Shown: positions 63,728 through 64,000 of the stretch, in pieces | Numbering within the stretch: the stretch's first letter is position 1 | Layout of the letters: each line of letters opens with the position of its first letter | Made by a program: the position numbers and the translations under genes | The notes under the pieces: generated by a model | The model's input: only the letters and a program-made list of their open reading frames with translations | The model's database searches: none | What the model was told of the DNA's origin: nothing | Source of the DNA: Candidatus Melainabacteria bacterium | GTDB lineage: Bacteria > Cyanobacteriota > Vampirovibrionia > Obscuribacterales > Obscuribacteraceae | Reading direction: 5' to 3' | Assembly: GCA_016212515.1 (NCBI GenBank) | Contig: JACRFZ010000043.1 | Span: forward strand, 1 to 64,000 | Length of the DNA stretch: 64,000 bases

Positions 63728-64000
63728 ATGAGTAAGTTAGAGAGCGCCTATATCAAGTCGTCGTGCACTGTGTTGAGCATTGCTCTTGTCTGTGCTGTAT
63801 TGGCTGCCGAAAGGTTGAGCCGGATGCCGGTGCGGGTTGTTGGTTTGCCTCCTCGGCACCAGGCGCTGCAAAAGCTTGACTCTCAGGCACAGCCGCAAGA
63901 GCCGGAGCGAGCTGTATTTATGCGTGAGTGCCCGGAGCATAGTGATGTGCTTGCTTCAATAGCAGGCGAAAGAGACCTTCTAAGAGAAACCGCAGCGGCC
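63728..64000 (+). CDS. membrane-anchored protein, cut by the window end
   Basis: From ATG 63728 the frame stays open to the last base (91 codons, no stop). A transmembrane or signal segment lies at residues 12-27 (SCTVLSIALVCAVLAA), followed by a polar Gln/Glu/Arg-rich stretch. No ribosome site is obvious. The C-terminus is missing, so no function can be given. A minus-strand open frame over the same bases is weaker. Confidence 0.55.
   Translation, partial: MSKLESAYIKSSCTVLSIALVCAVLAAERLSRMPVRVVGLPPRHQALQKLDSQAQPQEPERAVFMRECPEHSDVLASIAGERDLLRETAAA

Overview
The window reads as chromosomal DNA of a free-living heterotrophic bacterium with moderate to slightly high GC, dense gene packing and frequent GTG/TTG starts. 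No photosynthesis genes, phage, insertion sequences or CRISPR array were seen. Several traits fit a non-photosynthetic Cyanobacteriota lineage (Vampirovibrionia, Obscuribacterales-like): many TPR and secreted proteins without clear relatives, a Ser/Thr kinase, TadE-type pilus proteins and a cyanobacterial-looking PurA N-terminus. This placement is an inference, not a demonstrated fact.

Layout. 1-5 kb: small secreted and unrecognised proteins, a CorA-type transporter and a DUF1643 protein. 5-12 kb: Ser/Thr kinase, CTP synthase (pyrG) behind gatC with a structured leader, a cation exchanger, an AI-2E family transporter and a two-domain 3-hydroxyacyl-CoA dehydrogenase. 12-19 kb: amino-acid permease, DNA polymerase I, and a PafA-like phosphatase that has lost most of its metal ligands. 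19-29 kb: a phasin-like protein, a large one-pass membrane protein, TPR proteins, purA, a delta'-like clamp-loader gene (holB) and a CbpA-type co-chaperone. 29-33 kb: two divergent TadE-like genes, then the translation operon rpmG-tRNA-Trp-secE-nusG-rplK-rplA on the minus strand. It is driven by a strong promoter and ends at a bidirectional terminator, without rplJ/rplL. 33-39 kb: a peptide ABC transporter (binding protein plus two permeases, no ATPase) and unrecognised proteins. 39-44 kb: a signalling island with a CHASE3-like/PAS hybrid sensor kinase, two single-domain receivers and an HPt-REC-REC-GGDEF protein. 44-52 kb: gpsA, a GT4 glycosyltransferase, a mannose-1-phosphate guanylyltransferase fused to a degenerate phosphomannomutase, and a Pro/Ala-rich protein studded with Trp-Gly motifs. 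52-55 kb: biotin carrier, HMG-CoA lyase and enoyl-CoA hydratase (the Bacillus yng leucine/isovalerate type of arrangement) and mobA. 55-59 kb: an ABC-2 exporter whose second permease is fused to a CPBP protease. 59-64 kb: proS behind a leader that looks like a proline attenuator, a duplicated bactofilin-like protein, a SOUL protein and a gene cut by the window edge.

The most interesting signals are regulatory and degenerate-enzyme ones. The proS leader has promoter, an 18-codon ORF with three Pro codons, and mutually exclusive antiterminator and terminator helices. The pyrG leader has interleaved helices with a C-tract. Two catalytically broken domains stand out (PafA-like protein and mutase domain), as does a receiver with Glu in place of its phospho-Asp. 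All of these come from reading the sequence by eye; no alignment, folding or search was run.
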